Shown here piece after piece: positions 1 through 9,700 of a DNA stretch of 64,000 nt. This DNA is from Carboxylicivirga fragile (GTDB lineage: Bacteria; Bacteroidota; Bacteroidia; Bacteroidales; Marinilabiliaceae). The notes beneath the pieces were generated by a model that did not search any database, was not told the DNA's origin, and saw nothing but the letters and a program-made list of their open reading frames with translations. A program made the translations under genes and the position numbers. The stretch spans positions 62,001 to 126,000 of the forward strand of contig JAFMVD010000006.1 in NCBI GenBank assembly GCA_025499625.1. The letters run 5' to 3'. Position 1 is the first letter of the stretch; each line of letters begins with the position of its first letter.

Positions 1-1617
1 TCTATTCATTACGAACGTGCTGAGATGCGTGAAAATACAGAGCTGTTTTGTCCACAATATCCGGGTGTACGTTATCTGAAAAAATATGCTTCTAAGCATC
101 AGAAGAAACCAATGATAATGAGTGAATACTCACATGCAATGGGTAACAGTACTGGAAATTTGGTGGATCTATGGGATGTGATTCATGACCGTAGCAATAA
201 ACAACTCCAAGGTGGATATATCTGGGACTGGATTGATCAGGGCTTATTGGAGTTTGATGAAGAAGGACGCCGATACTGGACTTATGGTGGTGATTATGGT
301 GAAAACATGCCTAGCGATGATAATTTTGTGTGTAATGGTATAATCTATCCTGATATGGCACCGCAACCTGCCATGTGGGAGGTTAAATATGCCTACCAGT
401 ATGTCCGATTCAGTAATGAAGGTCTACCTTTTGGTCAATATGAAATTACAAACTACTATGATTTTATCGACTTGGATGGTTTTGATATTCGTTGTTCTAT
501 CACTGAGAACGGAAAAGAAATTCATTATGGGTTTGTTGAAGCTACTCTCAATGCCAATGAGAGTAAGGTATTTGAAATAGCAATTCCTATAATAAAAGGC
601 AAACAAGATTCAGAGTATTTTATTGATTTCTCTGTGCGATTGAAAAAACCAACATCAATATTAGCCGAAGGACATGAAGTGGCACATGACCAGTTTGCTA
701 TTGCAGTTCCTGTTCATCCAATTGCAAAAGAAGAGCAACATGGTAATATTACAACTACTGAAAATGATGAAGTGATTAATGTGAATGGGCAAAATTTCAC
801 AATTAACTTTAATAAATCGACAGGTACAATCGGAGAGTGGACGGTAAACGGTATTCAACTGATTCAGAAAGGACCATCGCTTAATTACTGGCGAGCACCA
901 AACGATAATGACAAAGGCAGCAATATGATTAAGCGTTTGGGTATATGGCGTGAGGTATCTTCAAATTTTGAGGTAGATAAACTTACTCTTGAACAGAGTT
1001 CTAGTAAAAAAGCTATAGTTACCGTAGATATTAAGTTGCCAGCTATTAATTCAAATCAAACCATAGTATATGAGATTTTAGGTAATGGTCGCATTCATAT
1101 TAGTAATACTTTAAGTTTAGGTAAAAAAGGTTTACCGGATATGCCGCGCTATGGTATGCGATTGACTTTACCTGTTGAGTTTGACAATTTGAAATATTTC
1201 GGACGTGGGCCTCATGAAAATTATTGCGATCGTAACCGTAGTGCTTTTGTTGGCTTATATGAGAGTAAAGTGGAAGATCAATATGAACCTTATGTTCGTC
1301 CTCAGGAGAATGGGTATAAAACTGATACTCGCTGGTTTGAACTGAGGAATAGTGATGGTTGGGGATTGAGAATTAGTGGAGCTCCTAGTATAGGTTTTTC
1401 AGCCCTACACAACCCAATTGAAGATTTTGATCAGGAAACTCATTCTGAAAACAAACACTTGAATGATATAGTTAAGCAAGATGGTGTGTTCGTTACTTTC
1501 GATCTTAAACAGATGGGTGTTGCCGGTGATAACTCATGGGGGGCTAAACCTTATGAGCAATACACGTTGCCGGCTCAAGACTATGAGTTTAATTTTATAA
1601 TGGAGCCTGTTTTTTAA
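1..1617 (+). CDS. GH2 beta-galactosidase, C-terminal part (5' end outside window)
   Basis: The frame is open from base 1, so the start lies upstream. The visible 538 residues are the C-terminal half of a LacZ-type GH2 beta-galactosidase. SEYSHAMGNSTG near visible residues 41-52 contains the Glu that serves as nucleophile in this family ([10 protein letters not shown] in LacZ). It is followed by [11 protein letters not shown], typical of the TIM barrel. A beta-sandwich and a large C-terminal Bgal_small_N-type domain follow, with FGRGPHENYCDRN and a PQENGYKTDTRW stretch. It should remove terminal beta-galactose from oligosaccharides in the periplasm or at the surface. The signal peptide and acid/base Glu are off the window. 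A GH16 lipoprotein follows 21 bases downstream on the same strand, so these two close an upstream glycan locus. Substrate linkage cannot be read from sequence. Confidence 0.93.
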   Translation, partial: SIHYERAEMRENTELFCPQYPGVRYLKKYASKHQKKPMIMSEYSHAMGNSTGNLVDLWDVIHDRSNKQLQGGYIWDWIDQGLLEFDEEGRRYWTYGGDYGENMPSDDNFVCNGIIYPDMAPQPAMWEVKYAYQYVRFSNEGLPFGQYEITNYYDFIDLDGFDIRCSITENGKEIHYGFVEATLNANESKVFEIAIPIIKGKQDSEYFIDFSVRLKKPTSILAEGHEVAHDQFAIAVPVHPIAKEEQHGNITTTENDEVINVNGQNFTINFNKSTGTIGEWTVNGIQLIQKGPSLNYWRAPNDNDKGSNMIKRLGIWREVSSNFEVDKLTLEQSSSKKAIVTVDIKLPAINSNQTIVYEILGNGRIHISNTLSLGKKGLPDMPRYGMRLTLPVEFDNLKYFGRGPHENYCDRNRSAFVGLYESKVEDQYEPYVRPQENGYKTDTRWFELRNSDGWGLRISGAPSIGFSALHNPIEDFDQETHSENKHLNDIVKQDGVFVTFDLKQMGVAGDNSWGAKPYEQYTLPAQDYEFNFIMEPVF

Positions 1618-1638
1618 AAATACCATAAAAAATAATAC

Positions 1639-2466
1639 ATGAGTTTCTACAAATTGCCGATCTTGATTATAATCATTCTGTACGCAGGTTGTACTGAAAT
1701 TCCATACAATATAATTGACTCGTATAATTATATACAGAAAGATAATCGAGAGGATAAGGACTGGGAAATTATTTGGCAAGATAATTTCAATGGCACAGAC
1801 ATAGATACAACAAAATGGACGAGAATTCCTCCGAATAAAGCAGATTGGGGCAAGCATATGACGAGTGATGACCGATGTTATGAAATATCTGAAGGAAAGT
1901 TGTTTTTAAAAGGTATTATTAATCCTGATACAGTAAGTGATTCAAGACTTTTTTTAACAGGAGGTATTTATAGTAAAGGGAAATTCGCATTTCAATATGG
2001 GAAGGTCGAAATAAGAGCCAAGTTAGAATGTGCGCAAGGTGCTTGGCCAGCTATATGGATGCTAGCTGAACAGAAGAAATATGGTTCTTATCCTATGAAT
2101 GGTGAGATTGATATTATGGAACATCTTAATTATGACAATATCATCTATCAAACAACTCATTCCTATTATACTTTAAAATTGAAACAAACTGAAAATCCAC
2201 CTCATTCTGGAACGGCAAAAGTTGATGTCACTCAATTTAATACGTATGGATTAATGTGGTATCCTGATCGTTTGGTATTTAGCCTAAACGAAAAAGAAAC
2301 GTTTGCGTACCCTAGGGTAAATGGTGTTGATAAAACACAATGGCCATATGATCAACCTTTTTTTCTTCTTATTGATCAGCAATTAAAGGGAGCATGGGTT
2401 GGCGATGTAAATCCTGATGATTTGCCTGTTCAAATGATTGTGGATTTTGTGAGGGTGTATCAGTAA
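1639..2466 (+). CDS. Lipoprotein GH16 endo-glycanase (possibly GH16_3 O-glycanase type)
   Basis: A 275-residue protein with a lipoprotein signal (hydrophobic run then LYAGC, Cys near residue 18). The GH16 jelly-roll carries the catalytic signature EIDIME at residues 156-161, where the first Glu is the nucleophile and the last Glu the acid/base. WPAIWML precedes it and the chain ends in VDFVRVYQ, as GH16 domains usually do. The GGEIDIMEHLNYD-like context resembles, from memory, Bacteroides GH16_3 enzymes that cut inside mucin O-glycans at poly-LacNAc; this assignment is inference. Laminarinase or agarase activity remains possible. The protein is a lone catalytic domain with no binding module. 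It lies 21 bases after the GH2 gene and is probably cotranscribed with it. No convincing terminator was seen directly after it. Confidence 0.88.
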   Translation: MSFYKLPILIIIILYAGCTEIPYNIIDSYNYIQKDNREDKDWEIIWQDNFNGTDIDTTKWTRIPPNKADWGKHMTSDDRCYEISEGKLFLKGIINPDTVSDSRLFLTGGIYSKGKFAFQYGKVEIRAKLECAQGAWPAIWMLAEQKKYGSYPMNGEIDIMEHLNYDNIIYQTTHSYYTLKLKQTENPPHSGTAKVDVTQFNTYGLMWYPDRLVFSLNEKETFAYPRVNGVDKTQWPYDQPFFLLIDQQLKGAWVGDVNPDDLPVQMIVDFVRVYQ

Positions 2467-2659
2467 TGTATCATATGTCAATTGATTGTGATGTGTTTGT
2501 CAAGCGGATTTATTTAACTCGAGTTTACTGATTTTCTTTTAAATTGCTTTTTAGATGTTGATAACTAAGCTAAACGGTTAATTAATTCAGCGTAAATTTA
2601 TAGTGTATTTTGTTGTTGAATGAATTAGGATCAAGTGTCTTGCGGATATTCTCAATTAA

Positions 2660-2935
2660 ATGTCACACAACCAACTGAGATTCGAACTTTTTGGTCACCT
2701 GTTCGAAACAGAATTGGATAAGATCAACCAACGTTTGCAGTGTATTGCCAAAAACTCGATTCTTTATCAGGTCTGAAAAGTATCAATGTCAGGACTGTTA
2801 TCGCTGCACTGATCATCAAACACAAACTTAACCTTGACGATGGAGGTACAGTTGGCAAACTATCGAAATTTTTGTGCATATCAGTGGGCTGACTATCCAG
2901 TTGAAATATTAAGGATGAACCAAGTGTAAACATAT
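2660..2935 (+). pseudogene. Decayed transposase-like N-terminal remnant
   Basis: Two short open segments in different frames lie in an otherwise geneless stretch (2467-3029). The first, from ATG at 2660, reads MSHNQLRFELFGHLFETELD and stops after 39 codons. The second, from 2770, reads VIAALIIKHKLNLDD and stops at 2881-2883. The second motif resembles the 'hALIIKHKLxLSDEETV' helix found near the N-terminus of IS5/IS1182-type transposases (DUF772). Frameshift and stops mean it is not functional. No terminal inverted repeats were recognised. The 193 bases before it, after the GH16 gene, show no feature I can name. Confidence 0.5.
2906..2935 (+). repeat. Imperfect 30-bp direct repeat, copy 1
   Basis: This stretch (core AAGGATGAACCAAGTGTAAA) matches 47985-48014 at 27 of 30 positions by direct comparison, in the same orientation. 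It lies at the end of the transposase-like remnant. Its mate lies in the other remnant region about 45 kb away. It may be what is left of two copies of one insertion element. Confidence 0.5.
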
Positions 2936-2960
2936 GGTAGCCATAGCTGAAAATGTAATG

Positions 2961-3000
2961 AAATAAAAAAAGCGCCCTGATAAGTATTATCAGAACGCTT
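2961..3000 (-). terminator. Rho-independent terminator of the sigma-cassette
   Basis: An inverted repeat CTGATAA/TTATCAG with an outer AGCG/CGCT arm lies at 2971-2999. An A-rich run (2961-2971) becomes a U-tract on the minus-strand transcript. It sits 30 bases past the stop of the minus-strand lipoprotein gene, as expected for an intrinsic terminator of that transcript. Confidence 0.75.
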
Positions 3001-3029
3001 AGGTAGATTAAATAAATAATCTAAGGCTA

Positions 3030-3746
3030 TTAATCTTCATCTTCGCCTTCTTCCTCCACTTCAAAGGCGTTCTCTAAAGCTTTTTCGAAAGCGTTTAAAA
3101 TTTCTTTATTACTATCTTTTGAAATAATAATAGTACCATCTGTAATTTCAGCTTGAGTAAAGTCTATGGCTGCAACTTGTTGTTTAAATAAGTCAAGGTT
3201 TAAGTCTATCCATAATTTAGACTCAGCACCATCTAATTTATAACCATTTGGATACTCTAATTCTATTTCCCATTCCTCATCGCTTATAATTACAAAAGGA
3301 GTGTTTGAATAGGTTCCAGTGGCAAAAATAGAATGGCCATAAATATCTTTTGTATCATCTTCTTCATAAATGTCAAAATCAAATTCAATTTCTTCATAAA
3401 CTGCATTTGGAACATTTGCAATAGCTAATTTAATGCCTGTTGCAGCATCACTTGACATTAAATCGATTAAAAATGGGCCATCTAATTCTACATCTGTGAA
3501 CAAAGTATCTCCAGCTGGCAAAAGGTCTTCCATATCATCATCAATATCAAATTCAATTTCAGCGATATTAATTTCAAATTTCTCTATAACAAGATCATCA
3601 GTTGCTGTGCTTTTTAGTTGTTTTGCTGTGCTTGTTTTTATTGCTACTTCTACACGACTCTTATTATCGATTGTATCGTCTTTTGAACAACTTGCAAATA
3701 TTGCAATACAAACTGAGGCAATTAAGACGCTTTTCAATAAATTCAT
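3030..3746 (-). CDS. Acidic lipoprotein of unknown function, sigma-cassette member
   Basis: A 238-residue protein with a clear lipoprotein signal (IFASC, Cys near residue 20). The residues after the cysteine are SKDD, an acidic stretch like the Bacteroidota lipoprotein export signal, so surface display is likely. The mature part is predicted beta-rich and very acidic and ends in EEEGEDED. It shares a recognisable plan with the lipoprotein at 5873-6640: an early V-E-V-A-I-K strand, a GPF motif, a '[IV]PxxVY' strand followed by acidic beta strands, then a GTY motif near the middle. The two are probably paralogues. The overall look recalls DUF4382-type carbohydrate-locus lipoproteins, but I cannot assign that domain firmly. 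It lies 136 bases after the membrane-protein gene, a gap large enough for its own promoter. Function unknown. Confidence 0.8.
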   Translation of the reverse strand: MNLLKSVLIASVCIAIFASCSKDDTIDNKSRVEVAIKTSTAKQLKSTATDDLVIEKFEINIAEIEFDIDDDMEDLLPAGDTLFTDVELDGPFLIDLMSSDAATGIKLAIANVPNAVYEEIEFDFDIYEEDDTKDIYGHSIFATGTYSNTPFVIISDEEWEIELEYPNGYKLDGAESKLWIDLNLDLFKQQVAAIDFTQAEITDGTIIISKDSNKEILNAFEKALENAFEVEEEGEDED

Positions 3747-3882
3747 AATATTGGTTGTTTTGAATAATTAAATAAATTTCTTCTTTCAAGGGTATGACGA
3801 AAGTTTTGTAAGGAAGGTTGGAATCGAGATTGAATTTTTAATAAATTTATTTGAAAATTCAGTTCCTAAATGTTTGTAGATA

Positions 3883-5316
3883 CTATTTTGTCTTCAACCC
3901 TAGGTAGTGGTCAATACCAATTTTGGAACTCCATCGATACGCAATTCCAATTCTAAATTCGACTGATGCATTGTGAGTTTTGTTTAGATGCCCAGGTATT
4001 GAATTATCACCTGTATAAATATTGGGTAATCCGTATTTTATATTTATGCCAGTTGAAACCTTGATAGGACCTTGTGACCTAATTTCAAACTCCTGACCTA
4101 AAATAAGTCCGTAATCAATAGAAGCATATATTTCACTAATATCTTGTGCGTCATTAACAATTGTTTCAGAGGCAGATTTTAAATGAGCAATATATATGCC
4201 AGCAACATTTCGACGAATTATTTTATCCGAACCGAGAAAATTGTGTTTCGCATTTTGCATAATAGACATTTCCACGGCTATGTAATTTAAATCTAACTCC
4301 TTGGATGTATACTGTCCATAATAATAGCTGCTGTAGTTTTGTTTTGATGAAGAGGATAGAAATAAATTAGAGTTAATTAAATAACGCTTGTTTAATGCAT
4401 ACTTAATGTTTAAACCAAGTTCTGGCGATATGGTTATTTTTGAACTATTCATTCCTGACGAAGAAAAGCCTTCAATAGTTTCTGCACTTAGAAGATATGT
4501 ATTTTTTAAAGATGTAATAATACCCGTTGTCCATCGACTATCTTTTCGGTCAAAAGCAAGTGTGTTCTTTGAATTGCTAGGAGAAGGAATAGGCATTGCT
4601 TTTATCCAATCTGTTTCAAATACTTTTTCTTTTTCTAAAGCAATATATGGTACAATTTTATAATCGATGGGTTTTCTTATTAAGGCATTTTTGTTTTTTA
4701 GTTTTGTATTAAGCGAAAATGATTCTTCTGCATTTATAAATGTTTCATTTTCCTCATTTGAGAATGAAAGTTTTGTGTTGTTCAGGGCAGAAGCGATACG
4801 AACTTTCTTTTTTTGTTCTTCAATTGTTGGGTGAAATAGTTTTGCCTTTTGAAAAGCATTTATCGTTTGGTTATCTATTTCTTTCCCCGAAATGGCATTG
4901 TTTAGTTTTGTCTCACTAGTATACCCAAGCGAATTAGTACTTTTTTGTGCGTTATTGTTTGTGTAAAGTTCTGGCTTCGTTTGTTTACTATAGAATTGTA
5001 GGACTCCACTAAAGCTAATCATAAATAAAATGATCGCTGCTGCCACCCAATAGTTAAAACGATGAAATATAGTATGCGTTTTGTTGTATTTGTCCAATTC
5101 TGCCGATATATTAGACCACACATTATCAATATCTAATTCGTTCTCTATTTTATTCCAAGAGTCATCTAATATCTTATTCTGTTCCTCATCTTCTGATTTA
5201 GACCTGCGATCATTATCCAAATCTGAAGTTATACGATTCCACACATCATCAGGTGCCATTAAAGCATTTTTCTTTAATAGATCTAGATATTCTTTATGTA
5301 GCTTCTTATTCTTCAT
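3883..5316 (-). CDS. Putative anti-sigma factor fused to a beta-barrel-like domain
   Basis: A 477-residue protein with no N-terminal signal peptide. The first 85 residues are cytoplasmic in character and contain three short repeats: DDVWNRITSDLD (about 23-34), DDSWNKIENELD (51-62) and DNVWSNISAELD (64-75). One membrane helix follows (about 89-107, WVAAAIILFMISFSG). A long Ser/Asn/Lys-rich linker then leads to a C-terminal half of alternating beta strands typical of small outer-membrane barrels, with aromatic strand ends such as AYRW and YLGLKTK. The gene starts 8 bases after the ECF sigma gene, which supports an anti-sigma role for the N-terminus. An inner-membrane helix followed by a barrel-like domain is unusual; the barrel could instead be a soluble periplasmic beta-domain. 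The anti-sigma role is inferred from position and topology, not from a recognised domain. Confidence 0.75.
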   Translation of the reverse strand: MKNKKLHKEYLDLLKKNALMAPDDVWNRITSDLDNDRRSKSEDEEQNKILDDSWNKIENELDIDNVWSNISAELDKYNKTHTIFHRFNYWVAAAIILFMISFSGVLQFYSKQTKPELYTNNNAQKSTNSLGYTSETKLNNAISGKEIDNQTINAFQKAKLFHPTIEEQKKKVRIASALNNTKLSFSNEENETFINAEESFSLNTKLKNKNALIRKPIDYKIVPYIALEKEKVFETDWIKAMPIPSPSNSKNTLAFDRKDSRWTTGIITSLKNTYLLSAETIEGFSSSGMNSSKITISPELGLNIKYALNKRYLINSNLFLSSSSKQNYSSYYYGQYTSKELDLNYIAVEMSIMQNAKHNFLGSDKIIRRNVAGIYIAHLKSASETIVNDAQDISEIYASIDYGLILGQEFEIRSQGPIKVSTGINIKYGLPNIYTGDNSIPGHLNKTHNASVEFRIGIAYRWSSKIGIDHYLGLKTK

Positions 5317-5324
5317 TAAATAGA

Positions 5325-5855
5325 TTAACCTACTTTGCTTAGTTGTTCATTTAGTAATTTTCTTGCTCTATTAAGTTGTGACTTTGATGTCCCTTCCGAG
5401 ATATTCAACATTTTTGCAATTTCTTTATGTCCGTATCCTTCAATAGCATGTAGATTGAATACCATACGTGCGCCATCTGGTAATTTCTCAACTTCTTTTA
5501 ATAAGTCTTGACAAATCAATGGATCAGATACATCTTCAGATGGCTCGTTATTAGCTCTTAAATCATCAATTCTTAGAGTTAAATTTTGCTGTCTTTTCCG
5601 AAAAGCATCAACTGCTGTATTGGAAATTATTCTTCTGATCCAGGCTTTTAATGAACCTTGTCCATTATAAGTGTTAATATTTCTGAACACTTTTAAAAAG
5701 CCATTCTGTAAAATATCTTTGGCATCATCTCTGTCTGGTTCATATGCTAAACATACACTTAGCATTTCTCCTGCATAGGCTCTGTAAAGCTGCTCTTGCA
5801 TCTTGCGGTCATCTTTTCGACAGCCTTCGAGCATCAATTTTTCATTCAATTCCAT
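5325..5855 (-). CDS. ECF-type RNA polymerase sigma factor
   Basis: A 176-residue sigma-70 family protein of usual ECF length. Region 2 (about 25-90) contains AKDILQNGFLKVFRNI and the SLKAWIRRIISNTAVDAFRK segment that binds the -10 element. Region 4 (about 120-172) contains LPDGARMVFNLHAIEGYGHKEIA and a helix-turn-helix followed by SEGTSKSQLNRARKLL, which reads the -35 element. It should direct RNA polymerase to a small regulon, probably including its own cassette. The lipoprotein gene lies 17 bases upstream and the putative anti-sigma gene 8 bases downstream on the same strand. It is not adjacent to a SusC/FecR pair, so it is not the classic PUL ECF/anti-sigma type. Confidence 0.95.
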   Translation of the reverse strand: MELNEKLMLEGCRKDDRKMQEQLYRAYAGEMLSVCLAYEPDRDDAKDILQNGFLKVFRNINTYNGQGSLKAWIRRIISNTAVDAFRKRQQNLTLRIDDLRANNEPSEDVSDPLICQDLLKEVEKLPDGARMVFNLHAIEGYGHKEIAKMLNISEGTSKSQLNRARKLLNEQLSKVG

Positions 5856-5872
5856 AAACCAATAATCACTAC

Positions 5873-6640
5873 TTAGTTTATTATTATTTTAACAGAGTTT
5901 TGAAGTCGGAACAAAATGTTTTCATATAATACTTCGTTTTGATCCGAAGATATTTCAATATATGCAGCTCCTAAATCAGTATGACTTAGGTCAGAACTTT
6001 CCAACGATTCTACACTAATTGTTTTTGTCGCATAATAAGGGTCAAACTTAATTTGAGCTAAATAAGGCTTTTCAGCGGAAATGGTAATGTCTTGTAATCC
6101 ATCGTTATTAATGGTTTTAACTTTAAAGATTTCATCTTCATCTATTATAATAAAAAGGGGTACGATGTGTCCAGATAGACTATTGTATGTCCCGTTGAAT
6201 ACTAATCCTCCTTCAGTTTCAAAGTCCTCTATTTTAGAATTATTATCAATGTTATTGCCTTCATCATTGTCATCATCATCATTTTCAATGTCATCGATTT
6301 CATCTAGGGTAAGTTCCCATTCTATTAAAGAATAAACCCCTTGCGGGATATCAAAATTTTCTATAAGTGCAGGATGGTCAAAGAAGAATTGAAATGGGCC
6401 AATTTCATCATCAGTTTTAGTGGCGAAATGAACATCTCCCCCTTGAGTTCTATGACCGTCAAAAAAAATTTGTTTGAATAAAATTGTACCACTATCAAAT
6501 GATAAATGATTTGAAGTGCCATTCTTTAAAGCAACTTCTAATTCAACATTAACTGGTACTGTATATTCCTTCTTCTGACATGAATAAAGAAAGATAAGTA
6601 CTATTAGAATAGGCTTAAAAAGCCACTTGCAATGGTTCAT
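5873..6640 (-). CDS. Acidic lipoprotein of unknown function, first gene of the sigma cassette
   Basis: A 255-residue lipoprotein (FLYSC, Cys near residue 21) transcribed 17 bases ahead of the ECF sigma gene. The mature chain is predicted mostly beta, with a strongly acidic insert around residues 113-135 (DEIDDIENDDDDNDEGNN). That insert could bind calcium or be a flexible linker. It follows the same plan as the lipoprotein at 3030-3746: an early VELEVALK strand, a GPF motif, IPQGVYS, then GTYNS. The cassette therefore has related surface or periplasmic proteins at both ends. I recognise no enzyme motif. The two may be ligand-sensing or structural partners of the transmembrane regulator; this is inference from gene order only. 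Confidence 0.78.
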   Translation of the reverse strand: MNHCKWLFKPILIVLIFLYSCQKKEYTVPVNVELEVALKNGTSNHLSFDSGTILFKQIFFDGHRTQGGDVHFATKTDDEIGPFQFFFDHPALIENFDIPQGVYSLIEWELTLDEIDDIENDDDDNDEGNNIDNNSKIEDFETEGGLVFNGTYNSLSGHIVPLFIIIDEDEIFKVKTINNDGLQDITISAEKPYLAQIKFDPYYATKTISVESLESSDLSHTDLGAAYIEISSDQNEVLYENILFRLQNSVKIIIN

Positions 6641-6795
6641 TTTAATAAGACGATTTTAATGGCAAGAAGGTTGGGACAACCTTAGAAATTTTTTTCTCCA
6701 AGTGCTATGTTAAAAGTTTTAAGGGACAATTAATCTTTCATATACAAGTTCATTATTTAAAATTGTATTTACATAAAGGTGAGAGAACTGTTTTA

Positions 6796-9700
6796 TTAAT
6801 CACCACTGTTTTTTGCTCTGTATTTTGATGGATTTACACCAAATTGTTTTGTGAAACACTTTCTAAAATAGGCCACATCATTAAATCCAATTTGTTCCGA
6901 AATTTCTATAATTGGAATATTTTGTTTTACTAGCATTTGCGCCGCTTTTTTGATTCGAATGGAACGAACAAAAACCGAAATATTTTCACCAGTAATTGTT
7001 TTAATACGCCTGTACAAGGTTGGTTGACTCATATGTAAATGCTCAGCCAGTAATTGGGTATTAAATTTAGGATTAGTCAAATTGCCTTCAACAAATTGGA
7101 TGGCATCATGTATAAATTCTTTTTCATGCAGATCAATTTCTATTTCACTAGGAGATAGCGTTATTTTATTGCCATAATATGCTTTTAGTTGAGCTCGACT
7201 TTTTATAATGTTATTAATTTTGGCTTTTAATATTGTTGGTGTAAATGGTTTTGTTATATAGTCATCAACGCCAGTTTCCAGACCTGTTAATACATCTTGA
7301 TCAGTACTTTTTGCACTTAATAAAACCACAGGAATATGACAGTGCGTTTGGTTTGTTTTTATGGTTTTGCAAAGTTCTATTCCATCCATTACTGGCATCA
7401 TGACATCCGACAGGATGAGAACAGGTATTTTATTATTTATTTGTTGTAACGCTTCCTGTCCGTTTGTGGCTTCATATATTTCGAATTCATCATCAAGAAT
7501 AGATCGAATGTATTGACGTAATTCAGGATGATCCTCCACTATAAGGAGTTGAGGGCGTTTCTTTTCGTTATTCGAGATGTCTTGAGTGCTCGATGTGTCT
7601 TCCTGATCAATAAATGGTTCTTCGGAAATGTATATTTCTTTTAAGTCGCCTAGCTTTAATGTGTTTCTTTCATTGGTAAGTTTATTATCTATTGGAATTT
7701 TTATGTTGAAGGTGGCACCTTGCTTAGGTTTGCTTACCACATTAATAGATCCTTTATGTAGGTGGATTAATTCACGCGCAAGGGATAGACCAATACCAGT
7801 ACCCGTTTGTTTTATATTGTTGCTCTCTTTCCCTTGAAAAAAACGATCAAATATTAGTTCCTGTTGATTGAGTTCAATGCCTGGTCCCTTATCCGTTATG
7901 CTTATTTTGCACCAATCCTCTTCTTTATCAATTGATATTGTAATGGTCTCATTTGTTGGTGAAAACTTAATGGCATTCGAAATTATGTTTGATAAAACGA
8001 TGCGTAATTTTTCTGTGTCAAACCACATTGGTATCTTGTGTCTGGAATGTAGTATGTGTATTGTAATGTTTTGTTTTTGTGCGTATTGATTGAAGGAGTT
8101 TTCGACTTCTTTGACAAAGTTAACTATATTGTTTTTTGATACATTTAACACCATGCTTCCCATTTCCGCTTTTCTTAAGTCCAATAGTTGAGATATTAAC
8201 TGATGGAGTTGTCGCGCATGTTGATTTACAATTTTGAGTTTGTTTTTTATTGTTTTAGATATGTCTTTATTATCTAGGATTTCTTTTAGTGGGGCAGTAA
8301 TAAGTGTTAGAGGAGTTCGTAACTCATGGGATATATTTGTAAAAAAACGTGCTTTCATTTCGGCGATATCATGTTCTTTTTCGCGTTCAACTTTTTCAAT
8401 AGTTAATTTATGTTCTAACTCTTTTGCTTGACTCTTTAGTTGCTGTTCTCTATAAATTTGCCTTATTCTTATTTTAAGGATTGTATATATTAGCAATATA
8501 ACAATTAGGAAAATTGTAACTATGCCCCACAGGGTTGAATACCAAGGTGGTTGAATGCTAATCTCTAAAGAAGTCGTATTGGTATTCCAGATGCCATCAT
8601 TATTAGATGATTTTACCTCAAAAATATAATCGCCGGCAGATAAATTATTGTAAGTGACAGTTCGTTGTGTACCATTGGTATGAATCCAATTTGTTTCATG
8701 ATTAACGAGACGGTATGCATATTTATTACTTTGCTGATGTAAAAAGGAGAGGCCTACATAATCGATGGCAAAACTGTTGAACGGATGCTTAAGCGTAATG
8801 GCAGATGTGTAGGGCGCAGCCTTGCTCAGGATAGTCTGACCGTCCCATGATTCATTCACTTCAATAGCTCGGTTTTTAACTCGAATCTCTGTAATTACAG
8901 TCGGAGATATAAAAGTGTTTTTACGAATGCTATCAGGATGAAAATATATGATCCCTTTATTGTTGCCCCAAATAAGTTGGTCTGTGTCTGTTTTTTGAAC
9001 AGCTCTAACATTATTCGCAATGTAGTAATTGATAAATTTTTTAGAATAAATATCAAATTTAGATAACCCTGAATTAGTTCCAATCCATAAAGTACTATCT
9101 CCTATACTTGTTAAGCAAGTCACAAAATTATGACATAAGCCATCTCGTTTATTTAAAAAATGAATATTACCTTCCTTGGCATTGAAATAACCCAAGCCTC
9201 CTCTATAGCCTATCCATAGTTTTCCATCTGGCATTTGATGTAAGGCCCAAACTTCCTTATTATGAAGTGTATGAGGCGAACTGTTTTTGTCATTAAAAGA
9301 GTTAAATTTAAAAGAATCTGTTTCATGGTATATGAGTTTGTTAAGACCTAAATTGGTTCCAATCCATATGCTGCTATCCGAATCTTCAAGGATTACCCTA
9401 ATATGATTTCCTGACAAGTGATATTTAGGCTTGTCGTTTGATTGTGTAAGATGAAATGCTTCGGAAATACGGTCATATAGTAATAAACCATTATTGCTAC
9501 CAATCCAAAATCGGCCTTTAGAATCAATGAGTAGAGACTCAATGCGACCTTGCCAATCAGGGAAATTACTTATTTTTATATCAACTCTCTTTATTTGATC
9601 TATATTTGGGTCGTACTTCAGTAGTGAAGATTTGATAGTACCAAACCAGATATCACCATTTTCATCTTTTGTTGACGATAAAATAATATCTTCAGGAATA

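Noticed and set aside
1534..1857. 107-codon minus-strand frame across the GH2/GH16 junction
   Set aside because: It overlaps two supported plus-strand genes and has a composition typical of antisense reading.
3433..3771. 112-codon plus-strand frame over the acidic lipoprotein gene
   Set aside because: Serine-rich shadow of the Asp/Glu-rich minus-strand gene; no start context or family.
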